In this document: positions 27,016-36,637 of the stretch, piece by piece
Numbering within the stretch: position 1 is the first letter of the stretch
Layout of the letters: each line of letters begins with the position of its first letter
Assembly (NCBI RefSeq): GCF_002954405.1
Contig: NZ_MQWC01000004.1
Location: forward strand, 2,283,909 to 2,347,908
Direction of reading: 5' to 3'
Origin: Salinibacter sp. 10B
GTDB lineage: Bacteria; Bacteroidota; Rhodothermia; Rhodothermales; Salinibacteraceae
DNA length: 64,000 nt
The notes under the pieces: model-generated
Database searches by the model: none
Seen by the model: the letters and a program-made list of their open reading frames with translations, nothing else
Told to the model about the DNA's origin: nothing
Position numbers and translations under genes: made by a program

Positions 27016-30000
27016 CTACTGATTGCCGTTCGGCCGCTGCGTGCGATCCGGGGCCGGAGGCTGCTCGCGCAGGTCCATACCCTCCGTTTCGAGAAGGCGC
27101 AGACCTTCCTCCACCGCCCGTTCAAGCTGCGGGTCACGCCCTTGCTCCACGAGACGCGGCGTCATCTCCACCTCTACGTCCGGTGCCACGCCCTCATTCT
27201 CAATAGCCCATTCCCCCTCGGTCGTAAAGAAGCCACCGCGCGGCGCCGTAATGGCCCCGCCGTCAATGAGCGGAGGCGTCCCCCAGATGCCAACCAGCCC
27301 GCCCCAGGTGCGCGTACCCACCAGGGGACCGATGTCCATTTTGCGAAAGAGGTACGGCAGGTAGTCGCCCCCCGAGCCGGACATTTCATTGATGAGCATG
27401 ACCTTCGGCCCCCACACGCCGGCTCCCGGGGAAGTGAAGGGCGTCTTTTCGCCAACCGGGTTGCTGAAGTACCCGTGCAGCTGGCGGCTCATCACGTTCA
27501 CCATGTAGTCGGCCGCCGAGCCCCCGCCGTTGTAGCGCTCGTCAATGATGATGCCCTCTTTGTGCTGCTGAGAGAAGTAGTTGCGCGTAAAGTGCTGGTA
27601 GCCGCCCCCACCGGTGTCCGGAATGTAGACGTAGCCGAGACGCCCATTGGAGAGGGAGTCTACCCGCTGTCGGTTCTTCTCAATCCAAGCAATACGGCGC
27701 AGATCAGCCTCGCTACGGGTCGGAACGACAGTGACATCACGGGCTCCCTCGGCGGTCGGCTCGTCATTTACAGTGAGGATGGTCTGCCGCCCGGCCGTCC
27801 CTTCCATCGCTGCGTAGGGGTTGTCCTCCGCAGTAATCTCTGTGCCGTTCACGCCAATCAGGTAGTCGCCCTCACTCACGTCGATGCCCGGAGCAGCGAG
27901 CGGGCCCATAGCGTCGGTCCACGGCTCCCCCTCGAAGATGCGGGCAAAGCGGTAGTAGCCCTCGTCTGCCGCGAGATTTGCGCCGAGCAACCCCACCGGT
28001 ACCCGATCCACCTCCGGCATGTCGCCCCCGCCGGTGTAGGAGTGCCCGACCGAGACCTCGCCGCCCATCACGTCGAGCACGTAGTTGACGTCTGCCCGAT
28101 GCTGGGCGTGCTCGAGCCATGGCTTATAGCGCTCATACACGGTCGACCAGTCGGCTCCATGCAGGTTCTCGACGTAGAAATAATCGCGCTGAAACCGCCA
28201 GGCTTCCCGGTAGATTTGCTCCCACTCCTTCGGGGGCGTGATGCGCGCCTCCAGGTCCGTCGAGAGCGCTCCGTCTCCCACCGACGGATCACCGCTGGTC
28301 GGGACCACGCCCCACGTACCGCCCGCCCGGTAGAGCAGATTCTTTCGGTCGTGGGAGAGTTGGAACTGGCTCACGCCTTCCATAAACGTGGCGCTCGCCC
28401 GCTCGTCGAACGAGTAGCGCTTGAGTGCCGGTTCGCCGGGATCTTCCCCAACTGGGGTCGGCATCTCGACATAAAACAGGGTGCCTGACGGTCCGGCCCG
28501 CAACTGACTGTAGGTATCTTTCGGAACGCCGAGAGAAACGATGCGATCGCCGAGCCCGTCGCGGTCAACTTCGACGGTCACGGCGCCGGAGGCTTCCTCC
28601 TCATTTCCATTCTCGTTATTGTTGGTTGACTCCTCATCACTGCGAGGGAGAAGGGGAGACTCGTCATCGTCGGAGAGGACAGCGGCGTAGAGGCCGTAGG
28701 TGGTGGGCCGCCCGTAGCTGCTCATGTCGAGCCAGCCGGTGTCGAGGCCGAGATTGGTACTGCCAAGAAAGTAGAGATAGTCGCCGTCGGCGCCCCAGGT
28801 GGGGTGCCGCGTCTCCACGAGCGTGGTCGCCACCGGGGCCGTCTCGCCCGTCTCCATCGAGTAGAGCATCACTGCGTAGTGCAGGTTCTCCTGGCGAACA
28901 GTGTAGGCAATCCACTCACCGTCGGGCGACCACGTCGGATCGATGGCCCGCTCCGGCGTAGCGTAGGGATCGGTGTCTACCTCTGTCGTCTCGCCGGTCT
29001 CGGTGTTGAGCGTCCAGAGGGTGCGATCGGCGTCGGTAAAGAGGACGTGGGTGCTATCCGGCGACCATTCCAACTCGTAGTAGAAGGTGGGCCCGGGCAG
29101 GTCAAACCGCTCCGGTTCCGTCAGGCCCTTCTGGTCACTCACAAAGAGCTGGTACTCGCCCGAAGCATCAGAGAACCAGGCCACCTGCGTTCCGCCTGGC
29201 GACCAGGCAGGACTGCGGTCGGCGGCGCCGGCGCTCTCGGTGAGGTTGCGCCAGTCGCCATGCTCGGTCGGCACAGTAAAGACCTCACCGCGCGCCTCCA
29301 TGACGGCCCGTTCGCCCATGGGCGAAAGCCGTGCGGTACGCACCTGACGCCCCACCTCCTTCCAGTCGGGGCGCGTCCAGGGCAGGTCGCCGCGCACATC
29401 GATCTCAAGCTGCGTCGTTGTGCCGGCCGAGGGGTCGTAGCGGTGCAAGTAGCCAGCCTGTTCGTACACGACCGCCCCGTCGCCCGCCGCCAGTCCCTTT
29501 ACGTCGTAAACGTCGTGCGAGGTTACCTGCCAGAGCGAATCCGCCGCGGTGTCGTAGGCCCACACATTCATAGCACGGTCCCGCTCCGAGAGGAAATAGA
29601 CCGTGTCGCCAAGCCATACCGGATTTTTGTGCCGGCTGCCCTCCCAAGGGACTTTCGTCAGGTCCATTGACTCCAGATCGAGGATACGAATCGGTTGGGC
29701 CTGACCGCCCTGATAGTTTCGCCACTCGGGGTCCCACGGATCCACGAGCTCATAGGCGAGACGCCGTCCATCCGGCGCCATCGTGCCAACGTACGCACGC
29801 GGCACCGACACCCGTTCCGGACGCCCGCCGCCATCCGGCTCCGTCGTCCAAAACTGCGGCTTCAAGTTCGGCCCCCCGCGCCGTCGGGACATGAAGAGCA
29901 CCTCCCCGTCCGGCGTCCAGCCACGTACGTGGTCGGCACTCGGGTGGTGCGTTATGCGCCGGGGCTGCCCGCCGTCAATCGAAACGACGAACGCATCGGT

Positions 30001-30273
30001 ATCTCCGTCGTACTCGCCGGTAAATGCCACCTGCTCCCCATCCGGCGAGAGGTGGGGCTGGGTTTCAGTACCGGGAAAGCTTGTGAGTCGCTCCGCCTCC
30101 CCACCGTTTTCCCCCACGACCCAGAGGTCGTTGGCGTAGGCAAAGACAATCGTGCCGTTTTCAACGGTGGGCTCGCGAAGAAGACGGGTCCCCTGTCCCT
30201 GCGCGGCGGAGAGCACGCCTATGCACAGGAAGAGCAGAAGAGCGGAAACAACAGGACGATGACGACCAATCAT
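27016..30273 (-). CDS. Tricorn-like S41-family protease
   Basis: 1085 residues from the ATG at 30273, which opens a signal peptide (LLLFLCIGVLSAAQGQG). The N-terminal 600 residues form TolB/tricorn-type propeller repeats with recurrent LSPDGE and WSPDG motifs. After an acidic, Asn/Glu-rich linker near residue 560 come a tricorn core domain (with His in GEVSVGHSY), a PDZ domain (LAAPGIDVSEGDYL) and the S41 peptidase domain with the probable nucleophile Ser in NEMSGSGGDYLPY and Glu in ENEGVAPDVEV. Tricorn relatives of Bacteroidota are exported peptidases. The exact cleavage role is unknown. It stands alone, with about 135 bp to the next gene end. Confidence 0.92.
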   Translation of the reverse strand: MIGRHRPVVSALLLFLCIGVLSAAQGQGTRLLREPTVENGTIVFAYANDLWVVGENGGEAERLTSFPGTETQPHLSPDGEQVAFTGEYDGDTDAFVVSIDGGQPRRITHHPSADHVRGWTPDGEVLFMSRRRGGPNLKPQFWTTEPDGGGRPERVSVPRAYVGTMAPDGRRLAYELVDPWDPEWRNYQGGQAQPIRILDLESMDLTKVPWEGSRHKNPVWLGDTVYFLSERDRAMNVWAYDTAADSLWQVTSHDVYDVKGLAAGDGAVVYEQAGYLHRYDPSAGTTTQLEIDVRGDLPWTRPDWKEVGRQVRTARLSPMGERAVMEARGEVFTVPTEHGDWRNLTESAGAADRSPAWSPGGTQVAWFSDASGEYQLFVSDQKGLTEPERFDLPGPTFYYELEWSPDSTHVLFTDADRTLWTLNTETGETTEVDTDPYATPERAIDPTWSPDGEWIAYTVRQENLHYAVMLYSMETGETAPVATTLVETRHPTWGADGDYLYFLGSTNLGLDTGWLDMSSYGRPTTYGLYAAVLSDDDESPLLPRSDEESTNNNENGNEEEASGAVTVEVDRDGLGDRIVSLGVPKDTYSQLRAGPSGTLFYVEMPTPVGEDPGEPALKRYSFDERASATFMEGVSQFQLSHDRKNLLYRAGGTWGVVPTSGDPSVGDGALSTDLEARITPPKEWEQIYREAWRFQRDYFYVENLHGADWSTVYERYKPWLEHAQHRADVNYVLDVMGGEVSVGHSYTGGGDMPEVDRVPVGLLGANLAADEGYYRFARIFEGEPWTDAMGPLAAPGIDVSEGDYLIGVNGTEITAEDNPYAAMEGTAGRQTILTVNDEPTAEGARDVTVVPTRSEADLRRIAWIEKNRQRVDSLSNGRLGYVYIPDTGGGGYQHFTRNYFSQQHKEGIIIDERYNGGGSAADYMVNVMSRQLHGYFSNPVGEKTPFTSPGAGVWGPKVMLINEMSGSGGDYLPYLFRKMDIGPLVGTRTWGGLVGIWGTPPLIDGGAITAPRGGFFTTEGEWAIENEGVAPDVEVEMTPRLVEQGRDPQLERAVEEGLRLLETEGMDLREQPPAPDRTQRPNGNQ

Positions 30274-30545
30274 AGGGCGGCTCGACGATTCGGGGCATGG
30301 GAAATGTTGCGGCATCTGTCTGGCGAACGTTCTGTGGCCTCCAACGTCGACCACTGTGTCTCGGCTTTTTCTTTACGCCACCAAACGAATTTCAAGATGA
30401 TGAACGGGCGGCCCGACATCAACCACGCTTCGTCCGTATTTGTCAGCGTTTCCGTGCGGCTCTTCTGTCTTGTCTGGCATTCCCGGGACGTGTTGACTTA
30501 CCTTGAGGGTGTCCGTCCATTTTTCGCCCGTCCCACCTCCCCTTC

Positions 30546-31259
30546 ATGTCCGCCCTCGAACCTCACATCGTCGACCGCAGCGATCGCAGCACCGGCTGGA
30601 TCGAGGTCATTTGTGGCTCCATGTTTAGCGGCAAAACCGAAGAGCTGATCCGTCGGCTGCGCCGTTCCCGCTTTGCCCGACAGCAAACGGAGGTGTTCAA
30701 GCCCTCTCTTGATGCTCGTTACAGCGAGGATGAGGTCGTGTCGCACGACGAGAACACGGTGCCCACAACGCCGGTGGACACGGCCGCTCAGATCCTCCTC
30801 ATGACGAGTGAAGCCGATGTCGTGGGCATCGACGAGGCGCAGTTTTTCGACAACGAACTGGTGGAGGTCTGCCAGCAACTCGCCAACGACGGGCGGCGAG
30901 TGATCGTGGCGGGACTGGATACCGACTATCGCGCCGAACCGTTCGACCCGATCCCTCAGCTCATGGCGGTCGCTGAACACGTGACCAAGCTGCATGCTGT
31001 GTGTGTGGAGTGCGGCGCGCCGGCCAATCATTCCCAGCGCATTGTGCCGGGCGAAGACCGTGTCCTTGTGGGCGCCACGGAGGCCTACGAGCCGCGCTGC
31101 CGAAAATGCTTCGAGCCAACGCCGGTGGAGGTACACCGCCCGCGTCCCCATACCGACGACTTCGAAATGGCGTCGTCCCCCCCATCCGCTCCGGACGACG
31201 AAATGGAACCGTCCCCCTCAGACGACCCGCGCTCTCTCAACGAGGGGGAGCCCTCGTAA
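30546..31259 (+). CDS. tdk: Thymidine kinase
   Basis: 237 residues. The type II thymidine kinase signatures are present: Walker [15 protein letters not shown] at residues about 25-38, the Walker B-like DEAQFF, the lasso region near [15 protein letters not shown], and a zinc-binding set of four Cys (CVECGAP and CRKCFEP). The enzyme phosphorylates thymidine to TMP in nucleotide salvage. The C-terminal 40 residues are an acidic, Pro/Ser-rich tail not needed for catalysis. It converges on the GGDEF gene with only three bases between stop codons. Confidence 0.95.
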   Translation: MSALEPHIVDRSDRSTGWIEVICGSMFSGKTEELIRRLRRSRFARQQTEVFKPSLDARYSEDEVVSHDENTVPTTPVDTAAQILLMTSEADVVGIDEAQFFDNELVEVCQQLANDGRRVIVAGLDTDYRAEPFDPIPQLMAVAEHVTKLHAVCVECGAPANHSQRIVPGEDRVLVGATEAYEPRCRKCFEPTPVEVHRPRPHTDDFEMASSPPSAPDDEMEPSPSDDPRSLNEGEPS

Positions 31260-31262
31260 TCC

Positions 31263-32708
31263 TCAGCCGGAGACCATTTCCGCCGTGGCGGACATCGGAG
31301 AGTCGGGTGTGTCCTCCCTCGCCCGCCCCAAAGGATGGTCGTCCGCAATGACTGTCGATTGTGCCCCTTCCTTGGCCTCGTACATGGCCATATCGGCTGC
31401 ATGGAGCGCCTGATCGATTGTGTCGTACGACGAGAGCCCCACGACGCCTCCGATACTCGCCGACACTCGAAGATCGCAACGATCGGTTTCAATGGGAAAC
31501 CGAAGGGTCTTGTGGATACGATCGGCCACCGAGCGTGCCTCCCCGGCCGTCGTCGCGTCCGGAAGACAGATCACAAACTCGTCGCCTCCGATGCGCCCCA
31601 CGCGGTCCTCCCCACGCGTGATCGTACGGAGCAACTCCGCCGCGCGGACGAGCACCTGATCGCCCGTGTTGTGACCGTATTCGTCGTTGATTGGCTTAAA
31701 ACCATCGAGGTCGAGGTACAGAAGCGCCCCGCTCCTGTCAGAGCGAGTCTGCATCAGCTCTCGAATGTCCTGCTGGACCGCGTATCGATTGGGGAGATTC
31801 GTGAGTGCGTCGTGCATGGCCTTGTGCTTCAGACGCTCCTCCCGCTTCTGCTGGTCCGTCACGTCGCGCTGGGTCGACACCCAGTGGGTTAACTCGTTCG
31901 TCTCACTGTAAACGGGGGCAATGTGCCAGGACACCACGTACGGCGTGCCGTCCTTCCGGTAGTTGACCGTTTCGGCGTGAACGGCCCGCTCGTTCTCGAG
32001 AGCACTCCGCACTTTGTTGAGCACGGACCGATCCGTCTCCGGTCCTTGGAGCATGCGGGGCGTTTGCCCGACCAGCTCCCCGCGCTCGTACCCGGTCATC
32101 CGGGAGAACGCTTTATTCGTCCATACAATCCGGGGACCGGGAGCCTCCAGCGGTTCTGCTTCGGTAATCACCACGGCGTCCTCGGCCTCTTCCAGGGCCG
32201 ACTTGAGATACCCAATCTGATAGGTCATGCGGTGAGCCTCCAAAAGGTCCACGACGATATCGGCGAGCGTGGTCAGGCGCGCCTGCTGTGCCCGCCCGAA
32301 GGAGCGAGGACGCTCATCCGTCAGGCAGAGCGTCCCCAGCCGAAGATTGTCGCCCATGTCGAGCGGGGCGCCCGCATAGAACCGAATCTTCTCCCCGGTA
32401 ACGAAGGGGTTGTCCGCAAAACGTTCGTCCTCGGTGGCGTCTTCCACCACCATCACTCCATCGTCGAGAATTGCATAGGTGCAGAACGAACTCTCCCGGT
32501 CCGTCTCGTCGACCTCCCACCCACAGATTGACTTGAACCACTGGCGATCGCGGTCGATCAGTGTGACGGCCGCACTCGACACGTCGAAGAGATCTTGGGC
32601 AAGGGTCGTGATGCGATCGAAGGACGCCTCGGGATCCGTGTCGAGAATGCCAATCTGATTCAGAGCCGCGAGTCGCTCGTCCTCATTGGCAGGAAAGGGG
32701 ACATCCAC
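31263..32708 (-). CDS. GAF-PAS-GGDEF diguanylate cyclase
   Basis: 481 residues from a GTG at 32708, giving the usual opening P-x-NE-x-RL-x-AL before the GAF domain. The GAF domain covers about residues 20-155. A PAS domain covers about 170-290, containing MLQGPETD, a hallmark of LOV-like PAS domains, but the flavin-binding Cys of the NCRFLQ motif is Pro here (QTPRMLQ). The GGDEF domain covers about 310-470 with an intact RIGGDEFV active site and LDLDGFKPIND. It should make cyclic di-GMP in response to signals on its GAF or PAS domain. It is divergent from the region leading to the FNT gene. Confidence 0.92.
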   Translation of the reverse strand: MDVPFPANEDERLAALNQIGILDTDPEASFDRITTLAQDLFDVSSAAVTLIDRDRQWFKSICGWEVDETDRESSFCTYAILDDGVMVVEDATEDERFADNPFVTGEKIRFYAGAPLDMGDNLRLGTLCLTDERPRSFGRAQQARLTTLADIVVDLLEAHRMTYQIGYLKSALEEAEDAVVITEAEPLEAPGPRIVWTNKAFSRMTGYERGELVGQTPRMLQGPETDRSVLNKVRSALENERAVHAETVNYRKDGTPYVVSWHIAPVYSETNELTHWVSTQRDVTDQQKREERLKHKAMHDALTNLPNRYAVQQDIRELMQTRSDRSGALLYLDLDGFKPINDEYGHNTGDQVLVRAAELLRTITRGEDRVGRIGGDEFVICLPDATTAGEARSVADRIHKTLRFPIETDRCDLRVSASIGGVVGLSSYDTIDQALHAADMAMYEAKEGAQSTVIADDHPLGRAREDTPDSPMSATAEMVSG

Positions 32709-32816
32709 AAGAAACGGAATTGGAATATGGGAGGGACTCGCGCACCCGTTTTTCTGAGCAAGGAACAGGCCACAGTCCTGGAAAATACGCTTTTAGCGCA
32801 CATTACCCACCCCAAA

Positions 32817-32853
32817 CTACGTACAAATCCCAAAAACACGGGAATGTACGTAG
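32817..32853. promoter_or_regulatory. Perfect-arm hairpin in the divergent region
   Basis: The 9-bp arms CTACGTACA and TGTACGTAG are perfect complements, and an inner TCCC...GGGA pair extends the stem around an A-rich loop. It lies about 110 bp upstream of the GGDEF gene and about 445 bp upstream of the FNT gene. It may be an operator or a transcript structure; no T-tract follows. Confidence 0.45.
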
Positions 32854-32936
32854 GACTGAACTGGTGTTTCAACACTCCGAGACGGTACTCGTACGTAGTG
32901 ATCCGAGACGAATTTGAACGAGACGCTCCCGTTGCC

Positions 32937-33134
32937 ATGACGCACGCTCGTTCTTCTCCCTCTTCTCCCCCCAAACGACAGCCGAAACGTCAACCCAAAC
33001 GGCAGCCCAAGCGTCAGCCGAAACGGCAGCCCACAGAGCCGACGCGCGTGCCCAACCCTACACGTCGCGAACCGAACACGCCGGATCCCGATCGACGGGA
33101 GCCGAGTACGCCGAGCCCCTCCTCCGGCGAGTAG
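32937..33134 (+). CDS. Possible small basic repeat protein (PKRQ repeats)
   Basis: A frame of 65 codons from the ATG at 32937. Residues about 12-31 are five tandem PKRQ units, encoded by near-identical 12-bp repeats at about 32971-33031, followed by a Pro/Arg/Thr-rich acidic tail. The four-residue Lys/Arg/Pro repeat recalls histone-like or nucleic-acid-binding tails, but such low-complexity frames can also arise by chance from DNA repeats. The frame extends upstream to 32595 in antisense to the GGDEF gene. I am unsure it is expressed. Confidence 0.35.
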   Translation: MTHARSSPSSPPKRQPKRQPKRQPKRQPKRQPTEPTRVPNPTRREPNTPDPDRREPSTPSPSSGE

Positions 33135-33297
33135 CCCTCCCCGTGTCCCCCAACGCCCGTCCTTTCGTGCCCCCTTCTCCGTAGCTGCACGGTCCGTGTC
33201 TCTATATTGTTGATTGATTACATGCGGCGGTGGACCTGTACGAAAGGTGCCCCGTCCCATTGTTGTCTGTTCAGACAAACAAGAGCACATCCACGGT

Positions 33298-34938
33298 ATG
33301 GATTCTTCCGCATCGGACCGTCCCGACTCGGCGACGTCGGGACTGGCGACAAGCGACGGAGACCTCCCGCTCTCTCTGCCCCGCCTTGACGCCGCAGCTG
33401 GTGAACAGAGCCGGATGCGGGAGGTGCTTGACCGCTCCGAGAGTGGGGCACCGGCAGCGGGGGAGGCCCTCCGCGACCTCTTCTCGACCGACGAGATTTT
33501 CCACCGCCTCGTCATTGCCGCCGACGAGGAGTTCAGTCGCTCTACGCGCCTTCTCTTCCTAAGCGGACTGGCCGCTGGTCTCTCAATCAGCCTGTCGTTT
33601 CTTGGCATGACGGCCCTTACGGCCCTCTGGCCCGGCGAAGCGGCTCGACTGGTGGGGTGCCTCCTCTACCCGCTTGGCTTCCTGTTCGTGGTGATGGGGC
33701 GCTACCAGCTCTTCACGGAGAACACGCTGACGCCGGTGACGCTCGTGCTCACCCGGATCGCAAGCATTCCCCGATTACTGCGCATCTGGGGCGTGGTCCT
33801 GGGGGCCAATGTATTGGGGGCGGCGCTCTGCGCCTACGTGCTCGCCACTACGGGCGTCTTTTCGCCGGAGATGGCAACGGTGGCCCACGACTTTGGACTG
33901 CACTTCCTGAAGATGTCCTGGGCGGACCTCTTCTGGAAGGGGGTCTTTGCCGGCTGGCTCGTGGCCGGGATGGTGTGGCTCAACTACGCCGCCCGCGACA
34001 TGACGTCCCGTTTCCTCATCACGTTTACTCTCATTTACACCGTGGCTGCGGCGGAGCTGGCCCACTGCATCGTAGGCTCGGCCGAGGTGCTCTACGTCGT
34101 CTTTCAGGGAGACGCGACGGTCTCCGCCTTCGCCCTTGACTTCCTGGTCCCGGCGGTGCTCGGCAACACCGTGGGCGGCGTCGGGCTGGTCGCCATTCTC
34201 AACTTCTCCCAGACGCGCGACCACCGCTTCCCGCACCGCGACTGCGGCCAGCTGGAGCTGACGTGGACCGAGTGGCTCTTCGGCCACTCGGCCGGCCGTC
34301 CCGAGTCGGAGGGGGATGAGGAAAACAATCAGCCGCTCGACCCGCCAGTGCACCCCGACGACCATGCATATGGCCCGCCCGATGCCCCCGTGACGGTCGT
34401 GCAGTACGGGGACTACGAATGTCCCACGAGCCGGCAGATCTACCGTTCGGTCAAGCGATCGATCATGGACCTTACAGACCGGAGCGACGTGACGAAGCCG
34501 CCGGTTCGGTACGTCTTCCGCCATCTGCCGCTGCGGCAACGTCACCCTCATGCCGTGCACGCCGGGGTGGCCGCGGAGGCTGCGGCTAAGCAAGGGGCCT
34601 TCTGGGACATGCACGAGCAGCTGTTTGCCCACCAGGACCACCTGGAGGACGAGGCCCTGCACACCTACGCAGCGGCGATTGGCCTCGACCTTGATCGATT
34701 TGACGCAGATCTGCAGGGCGATGCGCTCCACGAGCGTGTGATGGCGGACCGCAGCGCGGCGGTGAAGAGTGGGGTTCGCCGCACGTCCAACCTCTTTATC
34801 AACGGGGAGCGGTACCAGGGGGCGCTGACCCCAAACGCCATTGCCCGTGCCCTGCGCCGGCAGGCCGCCGCCGAGGCGCCCCTCCCGGACGACGATGAAT
34901 TCTACGACGAGCCGGAGCCGACGACCGACCGGGCGTAG
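33298..34938 (+). CDS. Formate/nitrite transporter-family channel fused to a DsbA-like thioredoxin domain
   Basis: 546 residues from the ATG at 33298. Residues about 65-325 form an FNT domain with six hydrophobic segments and motifs resembling YfdC-type members: RYQLFTENTLTPV, NYAARDMTSR and LAHCIVGSAEVLY, where the His is in the position of the central pore residue. An acidic linker leads to a thioredoxin_4/DsbA-like domain at about 358-530, starting DAPVTVVQYGDYECPTSRQ. The active site is Cys375-Pro-Thr-Ser378, so the second Cys of CxxC is Ser. A similar thioredoxin domain is known fused to NhaA antiporters. Redox gating or binding of the channel is inference. It converges on the amylase gene, nine bases apart. 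Confidence 0.85.
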   Translation: MDSSASDRPDSATSGLATSDGDLPLSLPRLDAAAGEQSRMREVLDRSESGAPAAGEALRDLFSTDEIFHRLVIAADEEFSRSTRLLFLSGLAAGLSISLSFLGMTALTALWPGEAARLVGCLLYPLGFLFVVMGRYQLFTENTLTPVTLVLTRIASIPRLLRIWGVVLGANVLGAALCAYVLATTGVFSPEMATVAHDFGLHFLKMSWADLFWKGVFAGWLVAGMVWLNYAARDMTSRFLITFTLIYTVAAAELAHCIVGSAEVLYVVFQGDATVSAFALDFLVPAVLGNTVGGVGLVAILNFSQTRDHRFPHRDCGQLELTWTEWLFGHSAGRPESEGDEENNQPLDPPVHPDDHAYGPPDAPVTVVQYGDYECPTSRQIYRSVKRSIMDLTDRSDVTKPPVRYVFRHLPLRQRHPHAVHAGVAAEAAAKQGAFWDMHEQLFAHQDHLEDEALHTYAAAIGLDLDRFDADLQGDALHERVMADRSAAVKSGVRRTSNLFINGERYQGALTPNAIARALRRQAAAEAPLPDDDEFYDEPEPTTDRA

Positions 34939-34947
34939 CCTAAGCCC

Positions 34948-36411
34948 TCAGGACTGGGCGGGCGCATTGACCCACACCCGAGCCGACCGTGCAGGAATCG
35001 TGACGGGTTCTGGGATTCCGTTGAGGTGGAGTCCGTCCTCGTCAGCGTCGAGTGGCCAGGCGAGGCTCAGGGCAGAGGACAGCACTGCATCTGGGGCAAG
35101 TTCAACGTTGGCAGTCGTCGTCCCTGCGTTGAAGACCACCACCGCTTCCCGCTCCCCTAGCTCTCGACGGAACGCCACGGTCCGCTCTTCGGCCCGTAGC
35201 CACTCCACCCGTCCGGTCCGAAGCACCTCGTAGCGATGACGAAGCGTAGTGGCCTTCCGATAAAATGCTAGCAGATCGGTGTCCCAGTCGTCTTCGTCTT
35301 CCGGAAACGCCCCACGGCAATGGGGATCCCCGTCGGATGAGAGGCCCACCTCGTCGCCATAGTAGATGCAGGGCGCGCCGGGCATCGTCATCAGGAAAAG
35401 CGTGGCTTGTCGGAGGGCCGTGGCGTCGTCCCCCATGATCCACTGCGCGCGGGCCATGTCGTGACTGTCCAGCAGATTGAGTTGCGCGCACGTCGCCTCC
35501 CAGTTGTACAGCGCCAGCACCTCATCCACGTCGGTGACAAACGCCTCAGCGTCGAGGGGATCAAATGTAAGGTGGGCCTTGGTGTAGTTGCGGAGACTCT
35601 TGGCGCCAAAGAAGCTGAGAATGGGACCCAGCAGCGGATAGTTCATGAGGGCATCGAACCGGTCTCCCTCCAGCCATGCTGGCGCCTCCTCCCAGATCTC
35701 TCCCACGAGATAGGCCTCTGGATTGGCGGACTTTACCACGTCCCGAAACTCGCGCCAGAAAGGGGGATTGTCGATCTCGGCGGGGACGTCGAGGCGCCAT
35801 CCGTCGATGCCGAAGTTGATCCAGTGCTCAGCCACGTCGAGCAGATAGTCTTGGACCTCCGGGTTGTCCGTATTGAACTCCGGAAGGGCGGGAAGGTCGT
35901 GCCAGGCCGCATAGTTATGGGGCTTCGTGGCCGTCGATGAGTAGGGGCGAAGAGGCCAATCTTTGATCTCAAACCAATCGACGTACGGGGAGTCGGGGCC
36001 ATTTTCAAGGACGTGGTGGAACGGCCAAAAGCCGCGACTCGCATGATTGAAAACCCCGTCGAGCACCACGCGGATGTCCCGAGCATGGGCAGCGTCCAGC
36101 AGCGCGCGGAGCGCGTCGTTGCCTCCAAGAAGCGGATCCACCTCGTAGTAATCGTACGTGTGATAGCGGTGGTTGGCTGCCGAAGCAAAGATGGGATTTA
36201 GATAGAGCGCCGTAATCCCGAGCTCGTCCAGGTAGTCGAGGTTGTTAATGATGCCGTAGAGGTCTCCCCCCTGAAATCCCTGCTCATCGGGCGGCGTCCC
36301 CCAGGGCTTCAGTTCCACCTCGTCCTGGTGCGCCACCTGCCCACTGCGCGCAAAGCGATCGGGAAAGATCTGGTAGAAGACGGCGTGCTTGACCCAGTCC
36401 GGGGTGGTCAT
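34948..36411 (-). CDS. GH13 alpha-amylase family glycosidase
   Basis: 487 residues from the ATG at 36411. The catalytic barrel shows the conserved regions of family GH13: DGVFNHA (region I), DGWRLDVPAE with nucleophile Asp208 (II), GEIWEE with acid/base Glu238 (III), and LLDSHDMAR (IV), where the usual Asn of NHD is Ser. QGGDLYGI and YYGDEVGL support the family. There is no signal peptide and no extra N-terminal domain, so it is a cytoplasmic glucan or maltooligosaccharide hydrolase of the neopullulanase/cyclomaltodextrinase kind. A glucan phosphorylase gene at 44.7 kb could act in the same pathway. Confidence 0.92.
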   Translation of the reverse strand: MTTPDWVKHAVFYQIFPDRFARSGQVAHQDEVELKPWGTPPDEQGFQGGDLYGIINNLDYLDELGITALYLNPIFASAANHRYHTYDYYEVDPLLGGNDALRALLDAAHARDIRVVLDGVFNHASRGFWPFHHVLENGPDSPYVDWFEIKDWPLRPYSSTATKPHNYAAWHDLPALPEFNTDNPEVQDYLLDVAEHWINFGIDGWRLDVPAEIDNPPFWREFRDVVKSANPEAYLVGEIWEEAPAWLEGDRFDALMNYPLLGPILSFFGAKSLRNYTKAHLTFDPLDAEAFVTDVDEVLALYNWEATCAQLNLLDSHDMARAQWIMGDDATALRQATLFLMTMPGAPCIYYGDEVGLSSDGDPHCRGAFPEDEDDWDTDLLAFYRKATTLRHRYEVLRTGRVEWLRAEERTVAFRRELGEREAVVVFNAGTTTANVELAPDAVLSSALSLAWPLDADEDGLHLNGIPEPVTIPARSARVWVNAPAQS

Positions 36412-36637
36412 GGTGAGATCGTCTAACGGAAACAAACTTCGATACTCAGGACCCAGACAGCCCTTGGCCCCCCGAGAACGACGGACGAACGCCTACGGCC
36501 CTGGGACACGTACGAGGCCAGTCGGGAGCGGGGCAGAAGAAAACGGAGGCCCGAGTGCCCCGCGCCCGTAACGTGCCTCCGCGGCGGTCGGTCGTCCGCC
36601 CCCACCCTCACGTTGAGAATGTGGACCGCCCCTGCCG

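Larger units (their letters stand above)
32709..33297. other. Intergenic region with hairpin and possible small ORF
   Basis: This interval separates two divergent genes. It contains a strong hairpin at 32817-32853 and a possible small basic ORF at 32937-33134. Apart from those two items I see nothing in it. Confidence 0.5.
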
